Assembly: GCA_045807745.1 (NCBI GenBank)
Contig: JBJMGT010000007.1
Coordinates: 62,001-126,000 of the forward strand
Reading direction: 5' to 3'
Source of the DNA: QHXQ01 sp045807745
Lineage (GTDB): Bacteria > Acidobacteriota > Blastocatellia > Pyrinomonadales > Pyrinomonadaceae
DNA: 64,000 nt
Shown: positions 28,046 to 37,800 of the stretch, in pieces
Numbering within the stretch: position 1 is the stretch's first letter
Layout of the letters: every line of letters begins with the position of its first letter
The notes under the pieces: model-generated
Databases searched by the model: none
What the model was told of the DNA's origin: nothing
What the model saw: the letters and a program-made list of their open reading frames with translations, nothing else
Translations under genes and position numbers: made by a program

Positions 28046-29275
28046 TTGGGACTAAACGAAAACAGATTCGATGTGTTGATTGTGGGCGCAGGCCCGGCCG
28101 GTTCATTCGCGGCCGAGCGGTTGGCGCGCGCCGGCGTGCGCGTGGCGCTGTTTGATGGGCGACCGCCGGGCGAGCCGAAGGCGTGCGGCGGCGGTGTGAC
28201 CTCGAAGGCGCTTAAGGCGTGGCCGCAGTTGCTCGAAGCGGCCGGGCGCACAGTTGAAGAGGTCGAGATGTACTCGCCCGCCGGAGCGCGCGTCCGGCTC
28301 CGCTTGCGCGAGCCGTTTGCCATCTACTCGCGCACTGCTTTCGACTCATATTTGCGCGAACGCGCGCGCGCCGCCGGTGCACAAGTCTTGGACACACGCG
28401 TCTCGCTCGAAGATCGAGCAGACGAACGTGAGGCTTGGACGGTGCGCGCGCGGAGCGGCGAGCGTTGGCGCGGCGCGATGCTTGTCGCGGCGGACGGCGC
28501 GAACAGTCCGATTGCGCGCAAGTTTGCGGGCGCGTTGCCGAACTGTGAAATGGAAGTTGCGTTTGGCTACCGCGCGCCGTTGCCGCAGGCGGATGAAGCG
28601 CCGACGGTCATCGCCTTCTTGCCCGGTTGGGCCGGTTACGCTTGGGCGTTCCCGCGCCTCGATCACGTCTCGTTCGGCATCGCCACTACGCAGGACGCTT
28701 TCGATCATCAGGCCCTCGACGCAATGCTTTGGCGCTTCATGTTCGGTTACTATCGGCAGCGCACAGACCCAAGCGTGCCGCTCTGGTCAGCCGCAGAACA
28801 TGATCGATCTCAATCACACATCAAACAACTCGAAACAAAACTGCGCGCTTCGGTCGAACGATATGCCGCGCGCATTCCCGGTTTGACGCCGGAGACTTGG
28901 GACGCGCGCCGCGCATCGGGCCGCGACTGGGCACTGCTCGGCGACGCCGCCGGCTTCGCCGACCCAGTCACGGGCGAAGGCATCTACTATGCGTTGCGCT
29001 CGGCCGAGTTGTTCGCCGATGCTTACCTGTCGGGCCGCGTCGAGACTTACGAGGCGCGCTGGCGCGCAGACTTCGGTCGCGATTTGCGTCGCGCCGCCCG
29101 CATGCGCGCCCGCTTCTACGGCCGCTTCTTGGGCGGCCCCTTCACCGCGCGCATGATCGATTTCGCGCGCCTGCACCCCGGCGTGCGGCGCACCTTGCGC
29201 GAACTCGTCGCCGGCGATCAAGGCTACGTCGATCTCAAACGCACACTTGCGCGCCGCGCCGTCTGGCCGCTGTAA
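28046..29275 (+). CDS. Geranylgeranyl reductase-family FAD oxidoreductase
   Basis: 409 residues from a TTG at 28046 with GGAG ten bases upstream; an in-frame extension of 127 codons upstream overlaps the divergent gene and has no family match. FAD-binding VGAGPAGSFAAERLARAG near residue 12, then KACGGGV (the cysteine motif of GGR enzymes), and GDAAGFADPVTGEGIYYAL in the C-terminal half. Members reduce isoprenoid double bonds of quinones, chlorophyll or lipids. The substrate is not predictable here. Divergent from the Memo-like gene. Confidence 0.88.
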   Translation: MGLNENRFDVLIVGAGPAGSFAAERLARAGVRVALFDGRPPGEPKACGGGVTSKALKAWPQLLEAAGRTVEEVEMYSPAGARVRLRLREPFAIYSRTAFDSYLRERARAAGAQVLDTRVSLEDRADEREAWTVRARSGERWRGAMLVAADGANSPIARKFAGALPNCEMEVAFGYRAPLPQADEAPTVIAFLPGWAGYAWAFPRLDHVSFGIATTQDAFDHQALDAMLWRFMFGYYRQRTDPSVPLWSAAEHDRSQSHIKQLETKLRASVERYAARIPGLTPETWDARRASGRDWALLGDAAGFADPVTGEGIYYALRSAELFADAYLSGRVETYEARWRADFGRDLRRAARMRARFYGRFLGGPFTARMIDFARLHPGVRRTLRELVAGDQGYVDLKRTLARRAVWPL

Positions 29276-29305
29276 GTAGGAAATGTCTTGCACATACGCG
29301 AGGCT

Positions 29306-29593
29306 TTAGTGCACGGGTTCTGGATCGATGTTGAGTAACAGCCGGCGGGCGCGTTCGAGCGCGGTGGCGTTGTCGAGTAGGAGGTAGAGGAGCGGCAGGA
29401 CTTGGGCGCGCTCGTCCGCACTGGTTTCAGCGAGCCGGGTCAAGAACTTCGGCACTTCACGCACGCCCTGCACGATGTAGAGCGCGATCCGTTCCGCCTC
29501 AAGCTGCTCGCGCCCTTCGCGTTGCAACATCTCGGTCAGCTTGCGCCGCACGTCCTCGAACATGTCGAACTCGCTACTAGTGTCTTCGATCAT
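29306..29593 (-). CDS. Hypothetical acidic helical protein
   Basis: 95 residues, mainly predicted helix (many Glu, Leu, Arg), with no membrane segment or metal motif. The ATG has no strong Shine-Dalgarno. It stands alone between the flavoprotein (convergent) and the thioesterase. No family recognised. Codon use is typical of the window, which supports a real gene. Confidence 0.55.
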   Translation of the reverse strand: MIEDTSSEFDMFEDVRRKLTEMLQREGREQLEAERIALYIVQGVREVPKFLTRLAETSADERAQVLPLLYLLLDNATALERARRLLLNIDPEPVH

Positions 29594-29681
29594 AATGCCC
29601 CTCGTCCGGCGCGCCGTTCGCGCAGGCTATATGGCGAGGCATGAGATCATTCTAACCGAGTCAGAGGCGCGCCGGGCGAAA

Positions 29682-30149
29682 TTAATTGCGCGCGTCCGCT
29701 GCCACGCGTGTGTAAGGCGCGAGGCGGCGCACGAGTTCCGCCGGCACGGGCACGCTGTCGAACGTGTTGCGGCGCACAGCAACTAAGACGAAGTGGGCTT
29801 CGGCGACGAGCGCCGCTTCGCCTGTGCGGCGAACCTCAAAGTTCAGCCGCAAAGATTTCGTGCCGACGTGGCCGACGTAGACGGCGACTTCGAGCAGGTC
29901 GTCTAATTGCGCGGCCTGACGGAAGTCGCATTCGAGATGCGCGCGCGGCAGCCATACGTCCAACTCGTCGAACGCGCGCCCGTAAGGCAAACCGATGGCG
30001 CGGAACAACTCCGTCTCGGCGATCTCGAAGAAGCGTATGTACGCGCCGTAAAAAATGATGCGCGCCGCATCCACGTCCGCCCAACGCACGCGCTCCTCAA
30101 TGCGGAACTTCCAAGGCTCCGGCTCAGCTTGGTTCATTACTTCCTTCAT
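29682..30149 (-). CDS. Hotdog-fold acyl-CoA thioesterase (4HBT/YbgC type)
   Basis: 155 residues. The region VRWADVDAARIIFYGAYIRFFEIAETELFR carries the D-x3-R/I-Y-G-x-Y pattern of 4-hydroxybenzoyl-CoA thioesterases, with the catalytic Asp in WADVDAA. Would hydrolyse an acyl-CoA in the cytoplasm. Its ATG overlaps the stop of the upstream alpha/beta hydrolase by four bases, so the two are a coupled operon. The acyl chain preference is unknown. Confidence 0.87.
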   Translation of the reverse strand: MKEVMNQAEPEPWKFRIEERVRWADVDAARIIFYGAYIRFFEIAETELFRAIGLPYGRAFDELDVWLPRAHLECDFRQAAQLDDLLEVAVYVGHVGTKSLRLNFEVRRTGEAALVAEAHFVLVAVRRNTFDSVPVPAELVRRLAPYTRVAADARN

Positions 30150-30943
30150 GGTGCAAGATCCTGCAGAAATTTCGTCAACGCCTGATTGAACGCGGCCGGT
30201 TGCTCAACGTTAGAGCAGTGGCCCGCATCCGCGATCACTTCGAGCCGTGCGCCGCGTATCGCTCGCCGCATAAATTCGGCATCCGTCGGCGGCGTGATGG
30301 CGTCTTCGCGACCAACGATGATAAGCGTGGGCGCGAGTATGTCGGGCAACAGGTCAGTCTGATCGCGGCGCAAAGCCATGCCGCGCAAGGCCGCGGCCGC
30401 ACCGACCGGCGGCGTTACCATGATCATCTCGCGGACGCGCGCGACGATCTCCGGTCGTTCAACGTGCGTCGCGGGCGCGAGCAGCTTTGGCAACATCGCG
30501 TCGGCGATTGTGTGCATGCCTTCGGCCAACGCGCGTTGCGCCGTTGTCTCGCGATTGGCTCGGGCCTCGTCCATGTCGGCTTGCGGGCGCGTGTCGGCGA
30601 GTATGAGCGCGCGGACGCGGCGCGGGCACAGACGATAGAAAGCGAGCGCGACGTAGCCGCCCATCGAGAGGCCGCCGAGCACCACGCGTTCAAGTTTGAG
30701 TTCATCCAAGAGCGCCGCTACATCCTCCGCCAACAGTTCCATCGTCGCTGGTTCGTCAACCACTGTGGACGCACCGAAGCCACGCAAGTCTGGCGTGATG
30801 ACGCGATGACTTGCGGCGAGCGTCGCCACTTGTTCGTGCCACAGCGAATGGTCGAAAGGGAAGCCGTGCAGCAATACGACGGGCGCGCCCGCACCGCACT
30901 CCTCATAAGCCAACTCAAGCCTGCGCACGTTAACTTTATTCAT
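30146..30943 (-). CDS. Alpha/beta-fold hydrolase (3-oxoadipate enol-lactonase-like)
   Basis: 265 residues. Catalytic triad candidates: Ser in GLSMGG (about residue 94), Asp in IIVGREDAITP (about 212) and His in ADAGHCSNVEQP (about 241); the oxyanion-hole motif is LLHGFPFD. The closest familiar group is PcaD-like hydrolases, but no other protocatechuate genes are near, so the substrate is open. Coupled to the thioesterase by a four-base overlap. The upstream 268 bases before the divergent SWIM gene hold both promoters. Confidence 0.87.
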   Translation of the reverse strand: MNKVNVRRLELAYEECGAGAPVVLLHGFPFDHSLWHEQVATLAASHRVITPDLRGFGASTVVDEPATMELLAEDVAALLDELKLERVVLGGLSMGGYVALAFYRLCPRRVRALILADTRPQADMDEARANRETTAQRALAEGMHTIADAMLPKLLAPATHVERPEIVARVREMIMVTPPVGAAAALRGMALRRDQTDLLPDILAPTLIIVGREDAITPPTDAEFMRRAIRGARLEVIADAGHCSNVEQPAAFNQALTKFLQDLAP

Positions 30944-31211
30944 CGCTTTAACCTGTTAACAGAAGTCCTAAGCGAGCCACGAATAACGGTTCGCGAGCGT
31001 CGTTCGATACGCTCGCAAAATCCTTGCCGCCACGCTTCAAAGGCGCATAAATGCTGGGTTATAATGATGTCGTTGATAACACGCAGGGTGCGTTGCGGTC
31101 AAACTATTAGGCGCGTGCGCGCATCTAAATTGCGCACCGTTCGCTTGCTTCGCACGCACGCGTTTGGTACTGATAGAAAGGGCTTCAACACTAAGACGAA
31201 AGGTACACACG

Positions 31212-31532
31212 ATGACGACAAAGAAGCAGACAAACGTGACTTTCTCACCCGCCGAACAGCGCGCCGCGCGCTCCGAGCGCATACAGGTGCGCGAGGCCGA
31301 TCCCTACGGCTGGATCGCTTTTTCGGAAGCGGACGGCGCACAGACTTATCACCTGTTCCGCAACCCTGAGACGCGGGCGTTGGTTTGCACCTGCGCCGAC
31401 TTCATCTATCGCGGCGACGCTGAGCCGCGCTACGAATGCAAACACGTCTCGGCCGCACTCAAGTACATCGCACGGCAATATCTTGCGCAGGAGTACGACC
31501 CGCACCGACAGTACGCGCGTAGGGCCGCGTAA
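31212..31532 (+). CDS. SWIM zinc-finger protein
   Basis: 106 residues from the ATG at 31212. The C-x-C...C-x-H zinc pattern (CTCADF ... ECKH, residues about 58-80) defines a SWIM finger, which binds DNA or protein. Nothing else is in the protein, so it is a stand-alone finger. SWIM proteins are known with SWI2/SNF2 helicases, MuDR-type transposases and Shu complexes, but no such gene is adjacent. Followed at once by the palindrome at 31541. Confidence 0.8.
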   Translation: MTTKKQTNVTFSPAEQRAARSERIQVREADPYGWIAFSEADGAQTYHLFRNPETRALVCTCADFIYRGDAEPRYECKHVSAALKYIARQYLAQEYDPHRQYARRAA

Positions 31533-31540
31533 GCAAAACT

Positions 31541-31620
31541 GATTAACCACAAGGGCACGAAGGACACAAAGAGCAATTTTGTGTTTTCTCTTCGTGTCCT
31601 TTGTGTCTTGGTGGTTAATC
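31541..31620. repeat. Octamer-type palindrome, bidirectional terminator position
   Basis: Begins GATTAACCACAAGGGCACGA and ends with the matching inverted sequence GTGGTTAATC; units repeat every 8 bases. It fills the space between convergent genes, and its last base is the first of the glycosyltransferase stop codon. It probably folds as a long hairpin. Confidence 0.9.
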
Positions 31621-32738
31621 TACTTGTGTATGGCCAGCGCTTCAAGATAAACCTGTTCGGTCTCATCGATCATCCGCGCCAAGCTAAAACGCGCGTGCGC
31701 AGCAGCGCGTGCGCGCGCGCCCATCGTCGCGCGCAGTTCTTCATTCGTCAGCAGCTCTGTGAGCGTAGCGGCTAAGGCTTCGTGCGCGCCGACAGGTACG
31801 AGCCGGCCCGTCACACCGTCTTCGATAATCTCACGCGCGCCGTCGGTCGCGGTCGCCACGACGGGCACACCACACGCCATCGCCTCGACCAGCGCCAGAC
31901 CGAACGCCTCCGCGCGCGAGGCAGAGACGTACACATCCAACGCGCTCAAAAGCGGCGCGAGTTCATCCACGCGACCGAGCAGATGCACGTCTTGTTCGAG
32001 TTGGTGCGTGGCGATCAACTGTTCAATTTGTGCGCGCGTGCTCCGCTTGGCCGAATTGTCGGCACCAACAATGAGAAAAGCTGCGGCGGTCAATTCGTCG
32101 GCGAGAACTTGCGCCGCCGCGCGGATGAAGATGTCTTGACCTTTGACGGCGCTGAGGTCGCCCACCGTGCCGACGAGCAGAGAGCTGTTCGTCGGCAAAC
32201 GGCCGCGCCATGCAGCGCGTGCTGCTGCGCGGTCAATGGCGGCTGAGCGTGTCAGGTCGATGCCATTTAACACGACGCGGATTTTCTCGGCCGGAAAAAT
32301 CTTTTGGGCGCGCAAGTCTGCCGCCACCGGCCCCGACACGGCGATGACACGCGCGACGTTCGCGAGCACGAAGCGATGCAGTTTGCTCATCGGGAACGGC
32401 ACGTGCCGCGTGATGACGAGGCGTGCCGTGCGCGCCCGCCGGACGGCGAGGGCCGCGAGCGGATAGTCGCGCGCCAGATGCGCGTGGACGATCTCGATCT
32501 GCTCGGCGCGGATGAAGCGTGCGAGCGCGGCGGCGCTGGGTGCGTCGAGCGCATTGCGCAGGGGCAGTGTGGAGACGTGCGCGGCGGGTAGTTGTGTTAG
32601 CTCAGCATGTAATGCGGACGCGGGCGCGAGCGCGGCGTAAACTTCGTGCCCGCGCGCGGCAAGCGCATTGGTCAGATCGGCGAAGTGTCTTTCGCCACCG
32701 CCACGTGTGCGCGCCGAGCTGAGTTGGAGGATTTTCAC
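31620..32738 (-). CDS. GT4-family glycosyltransferase
   Basis: 372 residues. GT-B fold: the N-terminal acceptor domain has RTRGGGERHFADL; the C-terminal donor domain has VGTVGDLSAVKGQD and the E-x7-E nucleotide-sugar signature in EAFGLALVEAMACGVPVVAT. Transfers a sugar from a nucleotide donor, probably to a lipid-linked or surface glycan. The HAD phosphatase gene ends eight bases upstream, so they form an operon. Acceptor and sugar cannot be told. Confidence 0.9.
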   Translation of the reverse strand: MKILQLSSARTRGGGERHFADLTNALAARGHEVYAALAPASALHAELTQLPAAHVSTLPLRNALDAPSAAALARFIRAEQIEIVHAHLARDYPLAALAVRRARTARLVITRHVPFPMSKLHRFVLANVARVIAVSGPVAADLRAQKIFPAEKIRVVLNGIDLTRSAAIDRAAARAAWRGRLPTNSSLLVGTVGDLSAVKGQDIFIRAAAQVLADELTAAAFLIVGADNSAKRSTRAQIEQLIATHQLEQDVHLLGRVDELAPLLSALDVYVSASRAEAFGLALVEAMACGVPVVATATDGAREIIEDGVTGRLVPVGAHEALAATLTELLTNEELRATMGARARAAAHARFSLARMIDETEQVYLEALAIHK

Positions 32739-32746
32739 TGAACTGG

Positions 32747-33439
32747 TTAATCGTGATTGTGCGCGTCCATCGCTTCTTGAGCTAGCGGTGATGCATCATA
32801 ACGCGCGAGCAGATCGGCCGGGTCTTGATAGATCGCGATGCAGCCGGCGGCGCGCAGTTCCGCTTCGGGGAAGCCGCCGCAGAGCACGCCGATAGTGCGC
32901 AAGTTGGCTTTGCCCGCTGCCTCCGCGTCGTAGGGGGTGTCACCGATGACAATGACTGCGGCGGGTTTTACGTCGCCGAGTTGCTGGAGCGCGGCCTCGA
33001 AAATATCCGGGTGCGGTTTCGACTTGTCAGCGTCGTCGGCCGACGCTTGTTCTTCAACGAGATCGGCGATGTCGGCGATCTCTTTATAGACTTTCAACTC
33101 TTCTTCTTTGGCCGACGACGCGAGCGCGATCTGTTTGCCGTCCTGCTTGATGCGCTCGAACAGTTCGCGCACTTTAGGGAAGGCGCGGACTTGCGGCAGA
33201 TATTCGCGTTTGAACAGATCGCCGCGATACTGCTCCAACTCTTTACCGAATTCGGCCAACTCTTGTTTAGAGAAGAAGACGGGCAGCAGTTGATCGCCGC
33301 CCTTGCCGATCTGGTGGCGCACTTGTTCATAAGGTATGTCACGCCCGAAGTGTCTGAACGCTTCCTGCCACGCGCGCGCATGCAGATCGACAGAGTCCAC
33401 CAGCGTCCCGTCAATGTCGAAGATCACCGCCTTGATCAT
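32747..33439 (-). CDS. HAD-superfamily hydrolase (beta-phosphoglucomutase-like)
   Basis: 230 residues. Motif I DIDGTLVDS (nucleophile Asp8, acid/base Asp10), motif II ALASSAK, motif III Lys and motif IV VIGDTPYDAEAA. The helical cap is of the PGM/phosphatase type. Probably a small-molecule phosphatase or phosphosugar mutase. It lies just ahead of the glycosyltransferase, suggesting a linked role in sugar metabolism. The following 289 bases up to the next gene show no clear feature. Confidence 0.88.
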   Translation of the reverse strand: MIKAVIFDIDGTLVDSVDLHARAWQEAFRHFGRDIPYEQVRHQIGKGGDQLLPVFFSKQELAEFGKELEQYRGDLFKREYLPQVRAFPKVRELFERIKQDGKQIALASSAKEEELKVYKEIADIADLVEEQASADDADKSKPHPDIFEAALQQLGDVKPAAVIVIGDTPYDAEAAGKANLRTIGVLCGGFPEAELRAAGCIAIYQDPADLLARYDASPLAQEAMDAHNHD

Positions 33440-33728
33440 GTAGTTACCCTTTCGTCCGTTGTTCGTTCGTTATTGTTATTCGCCCATGCTAAGTGCGCAC
33501 TGAAAATTGATCAAGTACGACCGCCCGGCGGCTTTTGTCCCGCTTCGATACGCCGCGCGGTGGCCATCGGTTGTCGGCCCGTGCGTCTTAATTCAGCATA
33601 AACACAACTTGCCCGACAAACCACATGCAAGCGGCGCATCGGCACAACGTTTGCCATCGATAGTATGCGCACGACTAATGTGCCGCTACTATTCCCTCGC
33701 GGGTGCAGCAGATTGAAGGAGCATAATT

Positions 33729-34229
33729 ATGGCCAAACTTGTGACCGGACTTTTCAAGACGCGCGTGGCGGCCGAAGCGGCCGTCGATGCGCTCATCAAA
33801 CGCGGTTACACACGCGACGACATCAGCGTGTTGATGTCGGACTCGACGAAGAGTAAAGAGTTTGCGATTGAGTCGGGCACGCGCGCGGCAGACGGCGCAG
33901 CGGTCGGCGGCGCGGTCGGCGGTGTGGCGGGCGCAGCGCTCGCCGCGATTGCGGCCGTGGGCACGAACCTCGCGCTGCCGGGCTTAGGTCTGGTCATCGC
34001 CGGCCCCATCGTCGCGGCGCTTGCAGGCTTAGGCGCGGGCGGCGCGACGGGCGGATTGATCGGCGCACTCGTCGGCGCAGGCATCCCCGAACATCGCGCC
34101 AAAGTCTACGACGCCGGCATACGCAGCGGCGGCATCCTGATCGGCGTCGAAGCCAAGACGAATGAAGATGCCGACACGCTCGAACAACTGCTCAACGATC
34201 TCGGCGCGGAGAACGTGCGGCAAGAATAA
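33729..34229 (+). CDS. General stress protein YflT-like, glycine-zipper protein
   Basis: 166 residues. The N-terminal part KLVTGLFKTRVAAEAAVDALIKRGYTRDDI is typical of the YflT/GSP17M stress family. The middle (residues 58-125) is a Gly/Ala-rich hydrophobic glycine zipper, and the C-terminus GGILIGVEAK...AENV repeats the ferredoxin-like half. Associates with membranes in relatives; the molecular function is unknown. AAGGAGC lies before the ATG. It pairs with the CsbD-like gene, another stress-type protein, convergently placed. Confidence 0.75.
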   Translation: MAKLVTGLFKTRVAAEAAVDALIKRGYTRDDISVLMSDSTKSKEFAIESGTRAADGAAVGGAVGGVAGAALAAIAAVGTNLALPGLGLVIAGPIVAALAGLGAGGATGGLIGALVGAGIPEHRAKVYDAGIRSGGILIGVEAKTNEDADTLEQLLNDLGAENVRQE

Positions 34230-34232
34230 ATA

Positions 34233-34303
34233 GAATGCGGATTGCGGATTATGAGAACGAGTGTTCTGCCAATCCGCAATCCGAAATCCGCATTCCGCAA
34301 TCG
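34233..34303. repeat. Heptamer palindrome (unit ATTGCGG)
   Basis: Left arm 34233-34250 with two to three ATTGCGG-type units; right arm 34270-34303 with complementary CAATCCG units, period 7, slightly diverged. Lies between the convergent YflT-like and CsbD-like genes, where it could end both transcripts. Confidence 0.88.
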
Positions 34304-34305
34304 TC

Positions 34306-34518
34306 TTAACGCCCAACGGCGTTGCCGATGTCGTTGATGGCTTCGCCGACTTTGCGGCGCGCAGTGCCGAAGCCTTCCTGCATGTTGCCGCCAGCGCGCT
34401 CGGCCTCGCCTTCGGCTTCGAGGTCGCGGTCACCCGTCACTTCACCAGCTTTGTCTTTGACCGCACCTTTCGCCTGATCGAATTTGCCTTCGACCTCATC
34501 TCTGTTCGGAATCCCCAT
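34306..34518 (-). CDS. CsbD-family stress protein
   Basis: 70 residues, the usual size. The CsbD signature is clear: EGKFDQAKGAVKDKAGEVTGD, then a second helical segment. Charged and hydrophilic. Members are strongly induced by general stress in many bacteria; the mechanism is not known. ATG with AGGAGG at correct spacing. The 331 bases upstream (34519-34849) contain no gene, only its promoter space and the terminator of the TonB receptor gene. Confidence 0.88.
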   Translation of the reverse strand: MGIPNRDEVEGKFDQAKGAVKDKAGEVTGDRDLEAEGEAERAGGNMQEGFGTARRKVGEAINDIGNAVGR

Positions 34519-34782
34519 GTCTCTGTACCTCCTGTTAAATGTTTGTCTCTCTCGCTTGAGACATTAAGGGCAACGGTTGTGCCAGCCGCCGCCAGCGCAG
34601 CGGCGTAGGCGCGCAAAGTCGTTGCTTAAGAGAACGATGCAGGCGCGGCCGCGGTGCGTGTCGGGGTTGTCGGCGGGTGACTGGTTTGTGTCCGTTTTAG
34701 TACGACGCGCGGTGCAGACGCTCGGACTTAGAACACGCAACAAGGGGCGCGCCGAGGGCCAACGAAAGAGTTTGTTAGTGAC

Positions 34783-34820
34783 AAGAAAAACGGGCGCACG
34801 GCCGAAGCCGCGCGCCCGTC
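34783..34820 (-). terminator. Rho-independent terminator of the TonB-dependent receptor gene
   Basis: On the minus strand, a 13-bp GC-rich stem (34819-34807 with 34802-34790, one mismatch) around a TTCG tetraloop is followed by five T. It lies 30 bases after the receptor stop codon. Confidence 0.92.
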
Positions 34821-34849
34821 TGTTGTGGTCACCTATGCGACCGGTTTGG

Positions 34850-37800
34850 TTAGAACTTCAAGCGGAGGCCAAGTTGAATCTGGGTCGGCGTGGCCGCACC
34901 GTTGGTGTTGCGGAGGTTGCCGGCAGCATCGCGCAACTGCAAGAAGGACGGGTTTGACGGCGCAAGGAACGCGCCCGTCTTTTCGTTGATGCCGGGGTTG
35001 CCGTAGTTAGTGGCCGTCGTCGAGGCGAACTGGAGGTTCTTGAAGTTGAACACATTGAACATCTCGAACGAAGGCGACAACTCGAACCGCTCCTTGAAGC
35101 GGAAGTTGCGCTGGATGCGCAGGTCAGTGAACCTTTGCGGGAGGTTGCGATAAGAGTTGCGCTTGCTGCTGACGCCCGGCGCGATGAACGGCCGATCAGG
35201 GAAGGTCGTGTCCTGATTAAGATCGCCGGTCGTGCTGCCTTGCAGTGTGACCAGCGCCGCGTATTGCGCCGAAGTCATGACCGTGCCGTCGGCATTAAGT
35301 GCTCCCGCCGGTGCGACGATGGAACTTACGCTCACGTCAATCGGCGCGCCCGACAGGTAGCGGCTGTTCACGGCCACCTCGAAATCGAACGGCGCATGGA
35401 TCACCGTGTTAAAGGCGAATGTGTGCCGTCGGTCGAGCGAGGCGAAATTGTACTCCGGTTTCAGGTTGAAGGGGTTCTCGTAGGTGGCGAAGGTGGCGTT
35501 ACGCTCGGTCGAATCGCTGTCCAGATTCTTCGCCAAGGTGTAGAAGGCGTCGAACTGGCCGAACTTGCGCCGCAATTGGCCGCGGAACGTCAGCCCGCGA
35601 TAGAGCGAGCGCGCCGACGCATCGCGCACCTGCACGTAGCCGGTATTACCGAGCGCCGCGATGGGCCGGTTTTGCGCGCCGATCACAGTTGACGAAACGA
35701 CGCCGAAGAAGGGCCGCTGACTCAGGTCGCCGGTGCGAACGATCGGGGCGGGCAGATCGTAGTCGCGGTTGAAGTTCAGATGGACAGTGTTGACGTAATC
35801 GAAGTTCGCGCCGACCGTTAAGCCGCGCGCGACTTCGCGCTCCACACCTGCGCCGAATTGTGTCGAGCGGGGATTCCGCAAGTGTTCACTGCCCGCGACG
35901 ACCTGCAAGCCGGTCAGCGGACTGGCGAGCGTCCCGCCTGCCGCCGCGATGTTCGCGTTGATCTGGTTGAATTGATCGAGGGTCAGCGTCGGCAGCGCGT
36001 TGAGCGGGAAGTTGTTCAAGTTAATGCCGATGGACAGGAACTGCTTATAGACCGTATTGAGGCTGGCCGGCAGCCCCGTCGAGGGCAACTGCGCACTGAC
36101 ATCGCCCGGCGGCGTGCGGAAATTATTGAACGGCGCGGCCAACGTGATGAGCGGCGTATACGCATAGTAGACGCCGCCGAAGCCGCGAATCACGCCCTTG
36201 CCATCCTTCCACGGATCCCACGCAAAGCCGCCGCGCGGGGCCCACTGGTTTTTCTGATCAGGCAACGCGCGCGGATTGACGCGCCCGAGCGGCAGGTTCG
36301 CACCGGCGACAGTGTCGGTCAGCGTATTGTTCGTGGTCTGCGGCGTGGGCATGAACTGCGCCTCGTAACGCAGCCCGTAATTGAGCGTGAAGTTCGGCCG
36401 AATGCGCCACGCGTCCTGCGCGTAGGCGGCATAGGTCGGCGATGAGAAGGCAGCTAGCCCGTTGCCGATCTGGCGGGTGTAGCGCACGCTCGTGTCATCG
36501 AAGCGATTGATGGGATCGAGGATGGTACCAGTGGTGTTGCCATTTGACGTCCCCCCGTTGGTGTTACCGCCAACAGAGAGAATTCTGAGCGTGCGGATGT
36601 TCGTGGTTGCGTCAGTCCCCGTATTGGTAAAGGTGAAGCTGCCGAACTGCCGGAAGGCGAACACCTGGCTCGCTTTCGCCAAGTTCATTTCACCGCCGAA
36701 CTTGAACGTGTGTGTCCCACGGATGTTGGTCACGCTATCGGCGAACTGTTTGCGCGAATCTGACTCGGTCGTCGGCAAGAAGTTAACGGTGCCGAAGATG
36801 CCGTAATTGGCCCGCAGTTCCGGGGCGATTGTATTCGCCAGTCGGGGGCGGTCTTCGACGGAATACTGACCGCGCAATTCGTTGACGAGCGTGGGGCTGA
36901 AGAACGTGGTCAACGACCCGACGACCGTATGCGACCGGTCGCCCTCAGTACCGTTATTGGTGAGGGCGCTGTTGGTCGTCGGCGTCAGCGATGTGCCAGC
37001 CGTCACCGAGTTCAGCGCCGAGTTGGTGCTGTAGTTGTAGCGGATGTTGAACTGATTCTTCTGATTGATGTTGAAGTCCATGCGCGTCAGAAAAACCTTG
37101 GCGTCGTTGGTCTGCTGGTACGGGCCTTCCTGCCCAAGCGAGAAGTTCAACGCCTCGCTGATGCCGCTCGCAATCGTGCCGGTGGTGATACCCGTAGCGC
37201 GCAGGGTGTTCATGAGCACGGAACGCGACTGTAGGAGCTTCTGCTGCTCATAGGCGACGAAGAAGAAGGCCTTGTCTTTGCCACCAAAGTGAGTCGGGCC
37301 ACCCTCGCCGAAGCGCGGTAGCCAGAGCGGGCCGCCCACGCTGCCGCCGAACTGCTGCTGCGTTGGCGACGCGACTTGGCCGAAGGCATTCCGGTGCGCA
37401 AAGTCTTTCGGCCGGTCAACGTAGAAGGCGTCGCCGTGAAAGTCGTTCGTGCCCGACTTGGTCACGACGCTGATGATGCCGCCGGTCGAGCGGCCGAACT
37501 CGGCGTTGTAGCCCGAAGCCACAACCTGAAACTCGCGGACTGCGCCCTGCGGGATAGTGAACGCTTGGTTAGAGCGTTCGCCGCCGCGCAAGCCGCCGAA
37601 GAACGGGTTGTCATAGTCGCCGCCATCGATCTGCACGTTACTATTGATGCCGCGCTGGCCGACGAGTGAAATCTGTCCGCGCTGCGGATCGATTTGGGCC
37701 GTGGGCGTCGCCAAGACGAAGTCTTGGAAGCGGCGACCGTTGATCGGCAGTTTGCTGATGGACGTATCGTTGAGGTTGGTTGATGTCTGTACCTGCGTCG

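Noticed and set aside
27802..28323. N-terminal extension of the Memo-like protein
   Set aside because: Low-complexity, basic sequence opposite the flavoprotein gene; the family starts at MVDNSS.
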